64,000 bases of DNA from Nematostella vectensis (taxonomy: Eukaryota; Cnidaria; Anthozoa; Actiniaria; Edwardsiidae): assembly GCF_932526225.1 (NCBI RefSeq), contig NC_064047.1, forward strand, positions 7,997,501-8,061,500, given 5' to 3'. Positions within the stretch are counted from its first letter, which is position 1, and every line of letters begins with the position of its first letter. Below, in pieces: positions 53,741 to 64,000 of this stretch. A program made the position numbers and the translations under genes. The notes under the pieces were generated by a model, which was not told the DNA's origin, did no database searches, and saw nothing but the letters and a program-made list of their open reading frames with translations.

Positions 53741-56060
53741 CTCACCTATGTCATCACGAGAAATGTCCACATTTTTTTAATATTGGACACATCTCGGGGA
53801 ACTTCTCCATCCAACGACTGGGTGCCTCGATGTCGCACTCCACAATGCCAAATAGCTTCTCCTCTTTTACTGCGGTGATGATCTGGGTTTGAGTCATGGC
53901 CTTTCTCCAATCTAGGGGTCGATGGAAACGAGACCGGAGAAACAGTACGATGCTCATGTCCTCCTTGCGTAACACTCTCCATTCGCACTCCCACGTCTCA
54001 ATCAGCTGAACCCTCACTACAGATATAGTCAGAGGTCTCACGGACCTCCTCTTTCAATTCTTGCAGAGTTTTTTGGTTTTAGGCGTTGGTCCTTTCCCCC
54101 TGACAAGAGCAGCCATGAAAGTAGCAGCCTAGATAGAAAAAAAGTAAAAAAAAAGAGCAAACACAAGGGAGCTACCAATAAGGGCGTGGTTTCTGCGGTG
54201 GTTGGGGTGATGTTGACAAGAGATCATAAACAAACCTTGGAACTGGAAGCAGGTGCCGTTCAAGAACCCATCTACCCTAACCTGGTGCTCACCAACAGTC
54301 TGTTTGCCCTCGTTTAGTAGGTGTCGGCGATGGGTAATTCGAACTCTGGCTTGGAGGCATTCCCTGGTCGTCTGCGAGTATAACTGCCTGTGGGCATCTC
54401 CTTGGAGATGCTAAATAAAAAAAGAGTGTAAGCGTCCAGCTGAAAAACGTGTCTGCTGAGGTCTGGTCCCACCCCTCTGGCTTGCATCTTTTTCTCGCTT
54501 ACAAACTTCTTACCCACCTCATGGTGAAACGGTTTAATGGGCTGCCTGTGTTGTTAGCCTTGAGGGTGTTGTACAAATCCTTGTCTTTTTGGTGAAAAAG
54601 TGAGAAGTGTGTTGATCGGAAAAGGTAAACAAGTACTTGAATTTGAGTCCCAGCTGAAACACCGTCTTTAAACATTTACATCTTTTTCTGCTTCCAAAAC
54701 CGCATCCTTTTCTCTATAGCCACTACAAAAGGTACTACATCAAGGTTGTTATACCACTTCAAGAAATCTCTTAAGGTGCGCATTCTGTTCCTCTTCCATG
54801 CTCTCTGACAAATGGCGTATTCGTCAGACGTGATGTTAGAACCATAGGGAGAGGAAAAGTCTTGGTGTGAGGTAGTTGGTGATATCGAGGCACTTAAGGT
54901 AGGGCGTTTTTATACACATGTAGTTGTTCAACATTTTTATGACAAAGGCAGGCTCTTCGTTTTGGAGAACGTATGGGAATAAAAATTCTTTGGCCAAATT
55001 GAAGTCGTTCTTCCCACTGTTAAAACCAATGATGGGTAATTCGTCCAAGTAGTTTTTTTAGCTCAAAGGTCAGCATACCAATCTTAAGAGTCTTTGCCTT
55101 GTTGCCTGACAGACTCCTCCAAACTCTCTAACTTGATAGCAAGTCGATCTTTCAGGAGCTTGCTACTTGCAGCGCCGTTCGATATAAAACACTTTGGTAG
55201 AAAAAAAAACCCTGGTACATTAAACCACATGCTGACAGTAAGCTGTACATGGTGACTCGACAACAATAACTTTTCCGTGTTAGAGGGTAAATCACAAGTT
55301 TCGTTTGTAGCAAAGTAAGGGAAAAAGCGCTGAATCCACAATGAAACCTCCCTCCTCTAGCTTTTGAAACATGGTCTTGTTTACGTGGTAGGCACCACCA
55401 GGGAAGGGTTTTACCGGTACAAGTCAGCTTTGTCGTGTCGTTAACCAATGTTTCTTCCATAGTTTGCCACACCTCGTACACCTAAATGACTTGGCGTAGA
55501 TGTTAACTTACGTAACTGAAACGGTCCTGATACAAGTTCAAATAAATGGTGGTCTTGTAGCGCTGACAAGAGCGACGCACCAGCTCGGCAAAAGGCTCAG
55601 AGTGCACACCGCCTTCTGGGGATTTCATTTTGTACACGACAGTTGACGTTATACAATCTCTCTAACTCATCTCATTCGAACCAGCGAGACAATAGCCCTA
55701 TATTTTTTTCCAAGTGTTGGAAGTCTACACCCTGTCTATCGGAGGATCACGAAGCTTTGACACATAAAAGCATATGTTGGTCACCCAAGAGACGACCCAA
55801 CGTGAGTTAGGGCGATCAACTCTCGCATTCTCGAGAAAGTCGATAAATTCTAATGTAAGCATGACATGATCAATATCACCATGTACCCTAACCAAGAGAG
55901 GTTCAGTGAAGGATGATGGTTATTGAGGGAAGAGTAAAATAATCGCTGCTCGCCTGTAGAATTGTTCATAAGTATGGACCCCAAGGAAGCGTTGATACTC
56001 ACAAAAAACTTCGGGACATCAATTAAAATTAGTCCCAATTTACTGTCCTTGAGTAAAGGC
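53740..56060 (-). pseudogene. Protein-primed type-B DNA polymerase remnant (Polinton/adintovirus-like)
   Basis: Homology was recognised piece by piece on the minus strand: an N-terminal domain (about 55850-55500), a Cys-containing link (about 55480-55340), a stretch after 'FFPYFAT' (55341-55084), the exonuclease-region 'IIGFNSGKND' segment (about 55048-54836), and later polymerase parts around 'EMPTGSYTRRR' (about 54420-54340) and 54041-53754. These fit the DNA_pol_B_2 type found in Polinton/Maverick elements and adintoviruses and widespread in cnidarian genomes. At least six frame changes or stops separate the blocks and the palm catalytic region is not all present, so it is an inactive old copy. 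No capsid, integrase or ATPase gene was recognised beside it. Confidence 0.75.
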
Positions 56061-57023
56061 TGCGTTTTGTCCTAATGTTACGCATGTCGATATTGTAATG
56101 TAAAAAGTGACAAATTTTAACTAAAACTAAACTGGATGAATCAACGACCGCTTCTTACACACCCGTCTACTCAATTTCAAAGACTATGGATGAGCCGCTG
56201 GAAAATTATGTTATTGTATATTTAGAGAGCCGATGGGGGTCATTTCTAGTTCATCCATGGCGTTTTGGCCACCACTTCTGCGTTGTTTACACCAGAGTTA
56301 TATCGTCAAGAGAATTAGCAGTAGCCCAGCGATCCTTAGCGACGACCCAAGAATGGCTCCCAGTATAGGCTTTCGGTTGATTACTGGTTTTCTCGTGCTG
56401 TTTGACGGGGCTCGATGGGATTCTTATATGTTCTCCTGTGTGGTGGGACACACCTGTCTGGAAAGGGAAGCCAAACGAGTACACTGAGCAAGGATTTAAT
56501 CGGCTCACAGGGATTGCAATGATAAACAAAGCAGAAAAACCATCTATAAACTCCAAGAACTGACAACGAACTAAATGAGGCCGTCACGTTGTCAGTGTGA
56601 CGACCCCAAGTAGACATCCCACAGGGAACTGGGGGCGTGAGAACTAAGAAGCCATTCAGATAAAACATTATTGACCTAAGCAACCTTTTGACAAATAAGT
56701 AGAAAGGCAAGACAGTAGAAATGTTTATATTCGTCTGCTGTAGAATTCTAATTGCAATTTTTAAAATAGTTTATCATAGTCTTACAGTGTACAATGCTGG
56801 TGGGATACAAAAATAATTACGCAATCATAGGGACTTGATTAAGCATTTGACCAGAGGCATCGGTCAAAGTGTCATTTGAGTAAGATTTCTTAGTCTGACC
56901 CTGACATGGCAACTACATTTTCTGTTTCCCTCATGCTAAGGTGTCATATTGTATGTCAAGAGAGCCTACCTTATCGTAGACTGCATTCATTTTGGCTCCT
57001 ATTGGGAAACGTGAACAGAGCCC

Positions 57024-57416
57024 TTAAGAGAGGTGTCTCTCTATGATGGTGAAAAAATCTACATCGAGCTTTGCAAGAAATCCATCCGATCGCGCACCAT
57101 GCACTTTCTTTCGACGGCGCCTGTTTTTTCCCTCTTTTGCCTGTTCTTTTATGCGGTCTGCATTTAAGCTAGCATTGTATTTTTCCAACTGCTCCATTCG
57201 TAACATCTCTCTTTGTCCAAAAGTGCCGATCAAGCCAGACACAAAACCATTATCTGCATCTCCTTCCTTCCTAAGTAAGGGCTCGCTTTTCACCGAAGAT
57301 TCAACTGACACAAAACCACTATCTGCGCCTCCATCTCTCTTGAAGAATGGAGATTTAAATGACACAACACCATTATCTGCATCAACCTCCATCCTACGAA
57401 GTGGCTTGCTCCTCAC
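57024..57416 (-). CDS. Unrecognised basic repeat ORF
   Basis: 130 codons from ATG 57416. The first half has three diverged repeats of D-A-D-N-G-F-V-S type (about residues 10, 30 and 50). The C-terminal part is a helix (MLRMEQLEKYNASLNADR) and a basic cluster KNRRRRKK that would suit nuclear or nucleic-acid binding. No family is recognised. It lies 1 kb upstream of the polymerase remnant on the same strand, so it could belong to that element. It may also be non-coding. Confidence 0.3.
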   Translation of the reverse strand: MRSKPLRRMEVDADNGVVSFKSPFFKRDGGADSGFVSVESSVKSEPLLRKEGDADNGFVSGLIGTFGQREMLRMEQLEKYNASLNADRIKEQAKEGKNRRRRKKVHGARSDGFLAKLDVDFFTIIERHLS

Positions 57417-57429
57417 TCACGATTGACGT

Positions 57430-58420
57430 GCCTCTTCATTGCCTAGTTGCATGTTGTTAAAGCACTTCAATGAAGATCGTCTATCAGGAGAATATAGCGT
57501 GCTTCGAAGAGAGCCTCCTGGACTTTCGCTTTATTACTTGTTTCATCATTTTTCTTTGTAAGTACGTAGATCCGTAAATCCTTTGTTTTATGGGCTTCTA
57601 TGTAGAGAATAACCCGCGCCGCGCCCCCCAGCCTGTTTTCCGTAGTTTTTCGTAGACACCCAACCCCTAGGGTATACCATCTAGGGGCGTCACGGGAGGG
57701 TTGTGTTATAGGGGTAGCTTTCATAGGGGATGGCCGCGCGTGCCTGCCCATTTACGGTAGTATTATATTGAAAGGGAAACATGGGGGAGCCTAAAACGAT
57801 AACAGGGTGCTTGGTGTGGTAACGTGTGGAAACCATAGTGAGATGACACGCTTGTTTATTAATGGCTCAAGAACTCCCCCCACTCGCTTTAAAGTTGGCA
57901 AATACTAATAATCCTTTACCGGTTAGCGTATATAAAGGAGAAGGTCTCATTACATAACAATAGCCTCTGATATTGGAAAAAGTCTGTTGCGAATGCTTTA
58001 AGTCTTCTAGCATGTCTTTCACTATGGCCGACTTTGCCTTCTAACCACTCCTCCCAAGGCTTCCCTTTCTTGGGAGCGTGACTTTGACAGCGTTAACCAG
58101 TGCCCAAGCCTGTACAGTCAATTATAATTCTGGTAAGATGATATTTCAACTTCAAAAGCGCTAGTCATTGTTTCCTAGATAGTTTCCTTAGTAGCCCATA
58201 TAGGTAACTGAACAAGTCTTGAGTGAAGAAAATCTATCCAGTTAGCAAAGATCCTTGACACTTCTGACACACAGACCATAATTATCAGCTAACACTTTCT
58301 CCGGAATGTTGACCTCTAAACGGCAAAGCGTTATAAACAGCTCCCCCAGTAAGGTCTACAGCTCGTTTTTGTCCTTTCTTGCGAATATAAGAAATTTGTA
58401 TAGATGAACAATTAGAACGC
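57430..58420. other. No supported gene
   Basis: Short ORFs only; the 94-codon minus ORF at 57751-57467 has no recognisable motif. The end of the 58428 ORF's neighbourhood shows no polyadenylation context that I would rely on. Confidence 0.4.
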
Positions 58421-58427
58421 CAGTAGT

Positions 58428-58823
58428 TCAGTCTTGAGCAAAGTCCTTGCTCACCATCGGCAAACTCATTCCAACATAACAATTCATGTATTGCTTGGAA
58501 TTACATAAGCGTTTTAGACCAAATATCAGTTTACTGTTTTCAAGTTCCAGATTTTGCTGAGTTATTGGCGCCTGTTGAAGCTTTTCTCTTAATCGCTCGA
58601 TTTGGAGTTCCATCTGTCGTTTTTCATTAAGTTGGTTTTCATCAAAGTCTTCATCTGCCATTACCTCTGCATGTCTTGGATCCTCCTCAGTGTCTGCATC
58701 TGTAAAGAAAATGGCATATAATAGGTCTTTTTGGAACAGGCGACTCGCTAACATATTTTTTTTATCGGTGGTGGTTTGACTACAACTACCAGAATCCTTT
58801 GCGCGTGTAACGTCATCGTGCAA
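58428..58823 (-). CDS. Coiled-coil exon, possibly from a THAP/DDE_Tnp_4-type transposon
   Basis: The ORF is open over 131 codons. A good acceptor TTTTCTTTACAG ends at 58700, so the real exon may be 58699-58428. It encodes an acidic start (DADTEEDPRHAEV), a leucine-rich coiled coil (MELQIERLREKLQQ, ENSKLIFGLKRL) and a tail resembling the 'FYTG..' region that precedes DDE_Tnp_4 transposase domains in cnidarian THAP-like proteins. That likeness is weak. No catalytic domain follows within the next kilobase. Confidence 0.35.
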   Translation of the reverse strand: MHDDVTRAKDSGSCSQTTTDKKNMLASRLFQKDLLYAIFFTDADTEEDPRHAEVMADEDFDENQLNEKRQMELQIERLREKLQQAPITQQNLELENSKLIFGLKRLCNSKQYMNCYVGMSLPMVSKDFAQD

Positions 58824-59027
58824 ATGAGCTATTCTATTCGATCGTGCACCATGACTTCAAAAACAAGAGTTTATGATTTGAGCGAAAAAACACAGGGTGC
58901 TTGAATAATCGAAGTGTTTTTTTGTTTATCTGTTTTTATGAAGAATGCATTTTGCTGCGTAATAATTGCATAATAATAATCTTATTTAATTTGTTCTTTA
59001 CTGGATGTCGTCACTGAAGGCTTCATC

Positions 59028-59171
59028 CTAATCGATTTGGCTATGTTCCTCGTCGTCGTCATCAACTTTTTTCCCTCTACAGTTGATGCAACTATGTTCA
59101 TGAGGCTTGTTTGTAGTACAAGGCCACCAGACCACACTGGTTCCAAAAGACCAACATCGCTTCTTTCCCAT
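59028..59171 (-). CDS. Small Cys/His ORF of 47 codons
   Basis: ATG at 59171, TAG at 59028. The peptide has C6, C18, then HEHSCINC and an acidic tail VDDDDEEHSQID. The C..C..H.xC-x2-C spacing suggests a small zinc-binding fold and resembles the zinc-ribbon/chromo-type tails of piggyBac transposases, but it is too short to prove. It may also be chance. Confidence 0.25.
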   Translation of the reverse strand: MGKKRCWSFGTSVVWWPCTTNKPHEHSCINCRGKKVDDDDEEHSQID

Positions 59172-59179
59172 CCTTGCGC

Positions 59180-60790
59180 AGGTTCAAACTTGCAACCCGA
59201 TGGTTGACACGCTGCACGTGCGGCGCTATGTTATCTCTGCAAGTTACAATGCCCCCAGATTCTCATCTTTTTTTAGTCTGCCGTTTCGGTCTTGAACTTC
59301 TCTCAATGACTGTTTTTTTGTTTAATTTGTTAATAAAGAAGGTCCATCCTCTCACTTCTGTACCCCACCCCTTTGGAATATCCAATACCCTTTTTAACTC
59401 GTGAATGTTTGCAAAGCATTTACGAGTTATTGGAGGGACTTCTGTGTTACTCGATCGTCGGATGGTTGGATGGATCAATACAATGAACTTTAATTCATAA
59501 TAAATTCAACAGACAGCAGATTTGAACAATTTTTACAAGATATAAGTAATGAATAGATAGATAATAGTTATAGCCAAAAAAAAAAAAGAAAACCAATGAG
59601 TCAAAAATCATTAAAAGGAAATGTCTTGGGAGTTCCTTGGTGTCAAATGGTGAACTGGGTTCATCAGGGACGATCTATCTCTTTGTGGAGTTATTGGCTT
59701 CACAGCCCAGGTAACACTGTCTTCGGGCTGTTCTCTTTTAGAGAACACCCTCGAGTGTTCCCTGGGATGCAAAGCACTGCTTGAATGCACTCGTTGGTGC
59801 TTCTTCTAACTCGTGTCGAGCTTTTTTTTTTTACATGCCTCAGCTTTGAATTCTCCCAAGCAAGTGGTTTAACCATAAAGATGGGGGTCCCTTTATCATC
59901 AACATCACTCTCCTCACTACTCATATAATCATATAATTGTTATCACTTCTTTAATCTTGGAGAGGGTACGGTGGTCTTCTCCGCTTGTGGAATTGAAGTT
60001 GTCGACCACCCACTTACGATGTGCATGTTTCTGCAAAATATTTAAACAAAGACGAGTGTTAGTGAAGGTAAACATAGTTAACTCCAAGCTTTGTTGATGT
60101 TTACAGAGATCACAATAATATTTCTGCAAAATATATAAACAAAGACGAGTGTTAGTGAAGGTGAAAAAAAGTTAACTCCAAGGTTTGTTGGTGTTCACAG
60201 GGATAACAATATTATGCCATTTATGTTACTTATGCACTAGTCATTTGAAACTCCTACCCCCATGGTAGGAGTTTCCTACTCCCGGGTCCTACTCCCGGGT
60301 AAGTGTGGGATTGGTGGTGTGAGACCCTGAGGGGTGACATTTTTTGAAAAGCACTAGAATAATTTTTAACCAACATACATACAACCTTTGTGATCAGATA
60401 AATTTATTGACATACTTGACAAAACATTGCGTTGCTATGGCAACCAGGGCGGCTTAATTACCCCTTTATTTTTTTATCAATAGCCACCAAACTTTCAGGA
60501 AATCTTCTACTACAACATATGCATACAATGAAGTATAGAAATTACCCTGGTGATATTTTTCAAATTAGAGGAATATTTTGTCAGAAACTAATATTTGGAT
60601 ATTTGTTTGTCAGGTTTGAAAATTATTTTCAATTTGAGATTTAAAGCAAATGTTTATCCTTTAGGTCTTTGTATAAGAATACATATACTGCACATCCCCT
60701 GAAAAAAAATAGCCAATTCCAACAAATTCTCTGGAAGATATCACTGTTAGAGTATTACTAATATACGGAAATCTCACAATTTGAGAAATC
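59180..60790. other. No gene seen
   Basis: Contains a diverged tandem pair ('CTGCAAAATAT.TAAACAAAGACGAGTGTTAGTGAAGGT', about 60030-60070 and 60122-60162) and a small palindromic 'CCTACTCCCGGGT' duplication at about 60272-60301. No coding exon is supported. Confidence 0.5.
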
Positions 60791-60798
60791 ACAAGTTG

Positions 60799-60862
<64 letters not shown>
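60799..60862. repeat. (AAT)n tail of the LINE
   Basis: About 20 trinucleotide units at the 3' end of the LINE copy, matching the tail type of the 11.2-kb LINE. Confidence 0.85.
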
Positions 60863-60865
<3 letters not shown>

Positions 60866-63500
60866 TAAAGACTTTATTTAAAATGAGGGTGACACATAAT
60901 AGCATAGCTAATAAACTTGTGGCCCTCCCTTAATTATATAATATATACAAATCCGACTATGTTATAAAAATTCTAAAAATACTATATTAAAAATTAACAA
61001 TAAATAACAAAAATTATATGACTGTCCCAAAGGCGGGTGGCAGAAACGGAAAAAGTGCGCCCGCCTTCTGTCTCCATACTGTATTTCGGGCAGCGTATAT
61101 TAAAATTTGCATAGCGGGTGGATCTACTATGTACAAAACTATTAAGATTCAGATGCTCGCTTAAAAATAAAGGTACGTTGCCGTGTATCCGTTTATGTAC
61201 AAGAGCGCACTTACTAATTTTAAAATGTTCATATATAGGAATCCAGCCAAGTCTATTAAAAAGTTCCACAGAGGGTGCGCGCGGTTCCGCAAAAAGAATT
61301 ACTCTAGCTGCGCGCTTTTGTAACTTAAAAATTCTATATAAAGATTCGTTGTTGCACACGCTCCATACTGCGCTGCCATAATTAAAAATTGGTTGTATTA
61401 ACGCATCATAAAATTGCTTGCGTTGAGCTAACGGCAAAAACGATCTTATTTTTCTTAAAATTGCGATACGAGAGGCCACTTTTTTACAAATCTTTTCACC
61501 ATGTCCATCAAACGAAAGTTCGCTATCTAAATCGAGTCCAAGTAGCGTTGCACTCGGGACATTATATAGTGCTATTGCGCCATTTCCCGCCTTGACAGTC
61601 AGATTAACGCTTGTCTTTGAAGCCAGACGCTTTCCCGTGATCGTCAAGACCTTCGTCTTTTTCTCGTTGAGCAGGAGCTTGTTGGCGTTCGCCCAAGACT
61701 CAATCTCCCCCAGTGACGTGTTGAGAGAGTCATTGAGAAGGTGTAGATTGGTGACGTCAGCTGCAGCAGAGACTGTGGTGCCGTCGGCGTAAAGGTCTAC
61801 TTCAGAAGAAACGTGCAAGGGCAAGTCGTTTATGAACAACAGGAAGAACAGCGGCCCTAATATAGATCCTTGAGGAACTCCATGATTGATCTTCATTTCC
61901 GACGAAACTTCACCGTCCACTTGAACGACCTGTCGCCTGCTCGACAAATACGAACGGCACCATAATAGCTCTTTGTTAACAACCCCATACGCCTTTAGCT
62001 TTTGTAGTAGCAATTCATGATCCACCATGTCAAATGCCTTAGTGTAGTCCACGAGCACCATGCCCGACACCTTATCATTGTCGAGGTTGAAGAGTAGCTC
62101 ATCCACTATCTTTATCAGAGCTATTTCAGTGTTGCGATGTTACCGGAAACCAAACTGCCTCGAGTAGAGAAGGCTGTTGTCGTTGAGATAGGTGTACAGA
62201 GAATCATGCACATGCCGCTCAATAACCTTGGACAAGACTGGAAGAATCGAGATGGGACGGTAGTTACTTGGATCAGTTCGGTCGCCTTTCTTGAACAACG
62301 GGGTAACTTTAGCCAACTTCCATCTTTTGGGGAACGTTCCACTAGACAGAGATAGATTAATCAGCTTGGCTATACTCGGTGCAATAGCAGGAATTCGCAA
62401 TAAACGAGCACTGATCTTGTCGATACCAGATGCTTTGTTTGGGTTGATCTTCATTATTATGCGGGCTACCTGTGTACTTGTTATAGCAGGAACCGAGAAA
62501 AAAATAATTCGGGTCTTTCCGTGATTCCACAAAGCTCACAAGTTTAGAGAGACAAAAAGGCACCTTGGCCAAATTAATCCTCAGTTTAACAGCAATCGTT
62601 GAGAAATATGCTTTAAAATGCTCCGAGATGTCCTTGGAATTTTCAACAACGCGTTCACCAAATTCGAGCTTTGTTATCCCGCAGTTGTTTTTGGTTACGC
62701 CTGACAGTGTTTTAATGCACTTCCAGATCGCGCTCGTGTTGTTCTTGTTTTCCTCGAATGACTTCGAATAGAACTCACGCTTGGCTCCCCGTAAAGTGCA
62801 AACTGCTTTGTTCCTGGCTATTCGGTATTTCGCCCAATCATCTGGACTGTCCGTGCGCCACCTTCAACAAATGGTCCCTGGAGTGTAGCTGTTTAAGCAC
62901 TGACTTGGATATCCACGGGGGTTGCGTTTCACGTTTGACCCGTTTTTCGCGCCAGGGACAATGCGATTCCAGTACAGTGTTGAAGGTTTGCTCCCATGCG
63001 TGAACTACATCATCAATGTCCTCAAAAACGAATACAGCATCCCAAGGGGCTTCTTGAATTGACTGGTTGAACTTTTCAATATCAAGTCGCTTCACGTCTC
63101 GGTAACGTATTGGTTGACAGTTCTTGTGCGGACCTTTACGTTTGCATGCGTAGTTTCTCACTGCAAATACCGGAAGGTGGTCCGAAAGTCCACACGTGTG
63201 CGCCACGACCGAGCTGATTCGCTGAGGGTAGTTGGTGAAGATATGGTCCAGACAAGTCTTGCTAATTGGCCTTGTTACCACAGTAACTAGTTGATTAAAA
63301 TTCATACTTGTCACTGCGCGAACCAAACGATGTTTTTTGAAAGACGAATAAGCGAGATAATTTATGTTGGTATCCCCAACCAGATTCAGCAGATTGGCGC
63401 ACTCAATGTTCTTTTCCAGGCGTTCGTCATCCTCCTTCAGCTAAGAGGGTGGTCGATAAATACCCCCAAATAAGAGCGGTTGCTTTGACTTAAATGGGTA
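60799..63500 (-). pseudogene. Jockey/CR1-like LINE, 5' truncated and inactivated
   Basis: Minus strand from about 63500: the endonuclease C-terminal part (GGIYRPP, GDTNI, LDHIFTN, SDHLPVF), a linker, then the reverse transcriptase (NKASGIDKIS, VTPLFKKGDRTDPSNYRPIS, FDMVDHELLLQ, GVPQGSILGPLFF) and the C-terminal domain to a stop at 60994. The catalytic box reads YADG where YADD is required, so the third aspartate is lost. Frameshifts occur near 62500 and 62120, and there is a stop in the endonuclease near 63440. It ends in an (ATT)n tail at 60799-60862. All parts are colinear, so this is a single insertion. Confidence 0.88.
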
Positions 63501-63594
63501 CACTTCCAACCACACAGCTTACGAGATAACGTAAATGTGTAAATTCATAATATGAGGGCAGTGTTCAGATCATACTTTCTAAAATTCACCAGGA

Positions 63595-64000
63595 TCATAC
63601 AGAGCCCTCAGCTTGCTTCTTCTTGTCCTCTTTCTTTTTTCTTTTGCCTCTCAGGACCTTTCTCCTTGTTTTAGATGCCTCCTTACTTTTATACTCTGCA
63701 AGCCGAACTCTAGAAGTATCCTCAAGGCCACAGCCTGCTTCCGTATATTTGCCGGCAGGGATTTTTAGGGCTTCCAACAGTCTTAGTACAGAGCTGTACC
63801 CCATGTTAAAATGACATACAGCATCATACAAGCCCAATTCCAGAATATCCCTGCCGACATACACCTCCTTGGGCACTCGCTGCCAAATCATTGCATTCAA
63901 ACTCTCATTCTGGTTCTGTGTTTTGCCATGTAGGCATTTCTCCAGCAGACTGGCTTCACTTAGCCTAACATATACTGGCTTTACCTTGGCCAGTATCTCC
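63595..64000 (-). CDS. Mutator-like transposase-domain protein, C-terminal part (runs off the window)
   Basis: Open from the right edge (first full codon ends at 63999) to the stop at 63595. The KCLHGKTQNQNESLNAMIWQ and VYVGRDILELGLYDAVCHFN text is the C-terminal signature of the Mutator-like transposase domain common in cnidarian and arthropod genomes. After it comes a short region and a lysine/arginine-rich tail, as in relatives. Catalytic residues would lie upstream, outside the window. No defect is seen in the visible part. It is not evidently linked to the 9-bp-TSD MITEs, whose termini would need to be compared with this element. Confidence 0.75.
   Translation of the reverse strand, partial: EILAKVKPVYVRLSEASLLEKCLHGKTQNQNESLNAMIWQRVPKEVYVGRDILELGLYDAVCHFNMGYSSVLRLLEALKIPAGKYTEAGCGLEDTSRVRLAEYKSKEASKTRRKVLRGKRKKKEDKKKQAEGSV

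Noticed and set aside
61118-61792. Plus-strand ORFs opposite the LINE RT
   Set aside because: Antisense shadows of the retrotransposon frame.

Overview
The window looks like nuclear DNA of a metazoan, most likely a cnidarian (anthozoan). It is AT-rich, with intron-split genes using GT-AG splice sites, and many short inverted-repeat transposons, minisatellites, tRNA-headed SINEs, LINEs, a Gypsy remnant and a protein-primed DNA polymerase remnant. The cnidarian assignment is inference from gene style and repeat content. No species was identified. There are no bacterial operons, rRNA genes or CRISPR arrays.

Host genes, left to right. (1) 1830-3854, minus: a two-exon class A GPCR of 392 aa. (2) 10750-11076, minus: a 108-aa cupin protein. 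(3) 14734-35510, plus: the main gene, reconstructed here as 24 coding exons whose phases all agree (1731 nt, 576 aa). It has an N-terminal eight-cysteine FYVE-like finger, ankyrin repeats, a coiled-coil/linker region and a canonical C-terminal FYVE finger. (4) 24650-26801, minus: a second class A GPCR of 312 aa, nested in the largest intron of gene 3. (5) 43337-44188, plus: the first two exons of a small secreted cysteine peptide precursor whose 3' end is unresolved.

Mobile DNA fills most of the rest. LINE remnants lie at 11247-12811 (split by a 415-bp MITE) and about 60799-63500. A Gypsy element missing its central pol lies at 48690-50449. A decayed type-B DNA polymerase of Polinton/adintovirus type lies at about 53740-56060. 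A Mutator-like transposase fragment runs off the right edge. Many MITEs have readable TIRs and target-site duplications (9 bp, 8 bp, TTAA, TTA and TA types). Three hammerhead ribozyme motifs lie at 5018-5080, 17914-17976 and 38363-38420 (minus).

The most unusual pattern is that minisatellites are seeded on the 3' ends of exons. In the first GPCR gene and the FYVE-ankyrin gene, the last part of an exon together with its splice donor or stop codon has been tandemly amplified downstream. This gives clear arrays at 1669-1870, 20657-21256, 23650-23950 and 28536-29145, and probably a fifth, decayed one at 35490-36410. I know of no description of this as a system.
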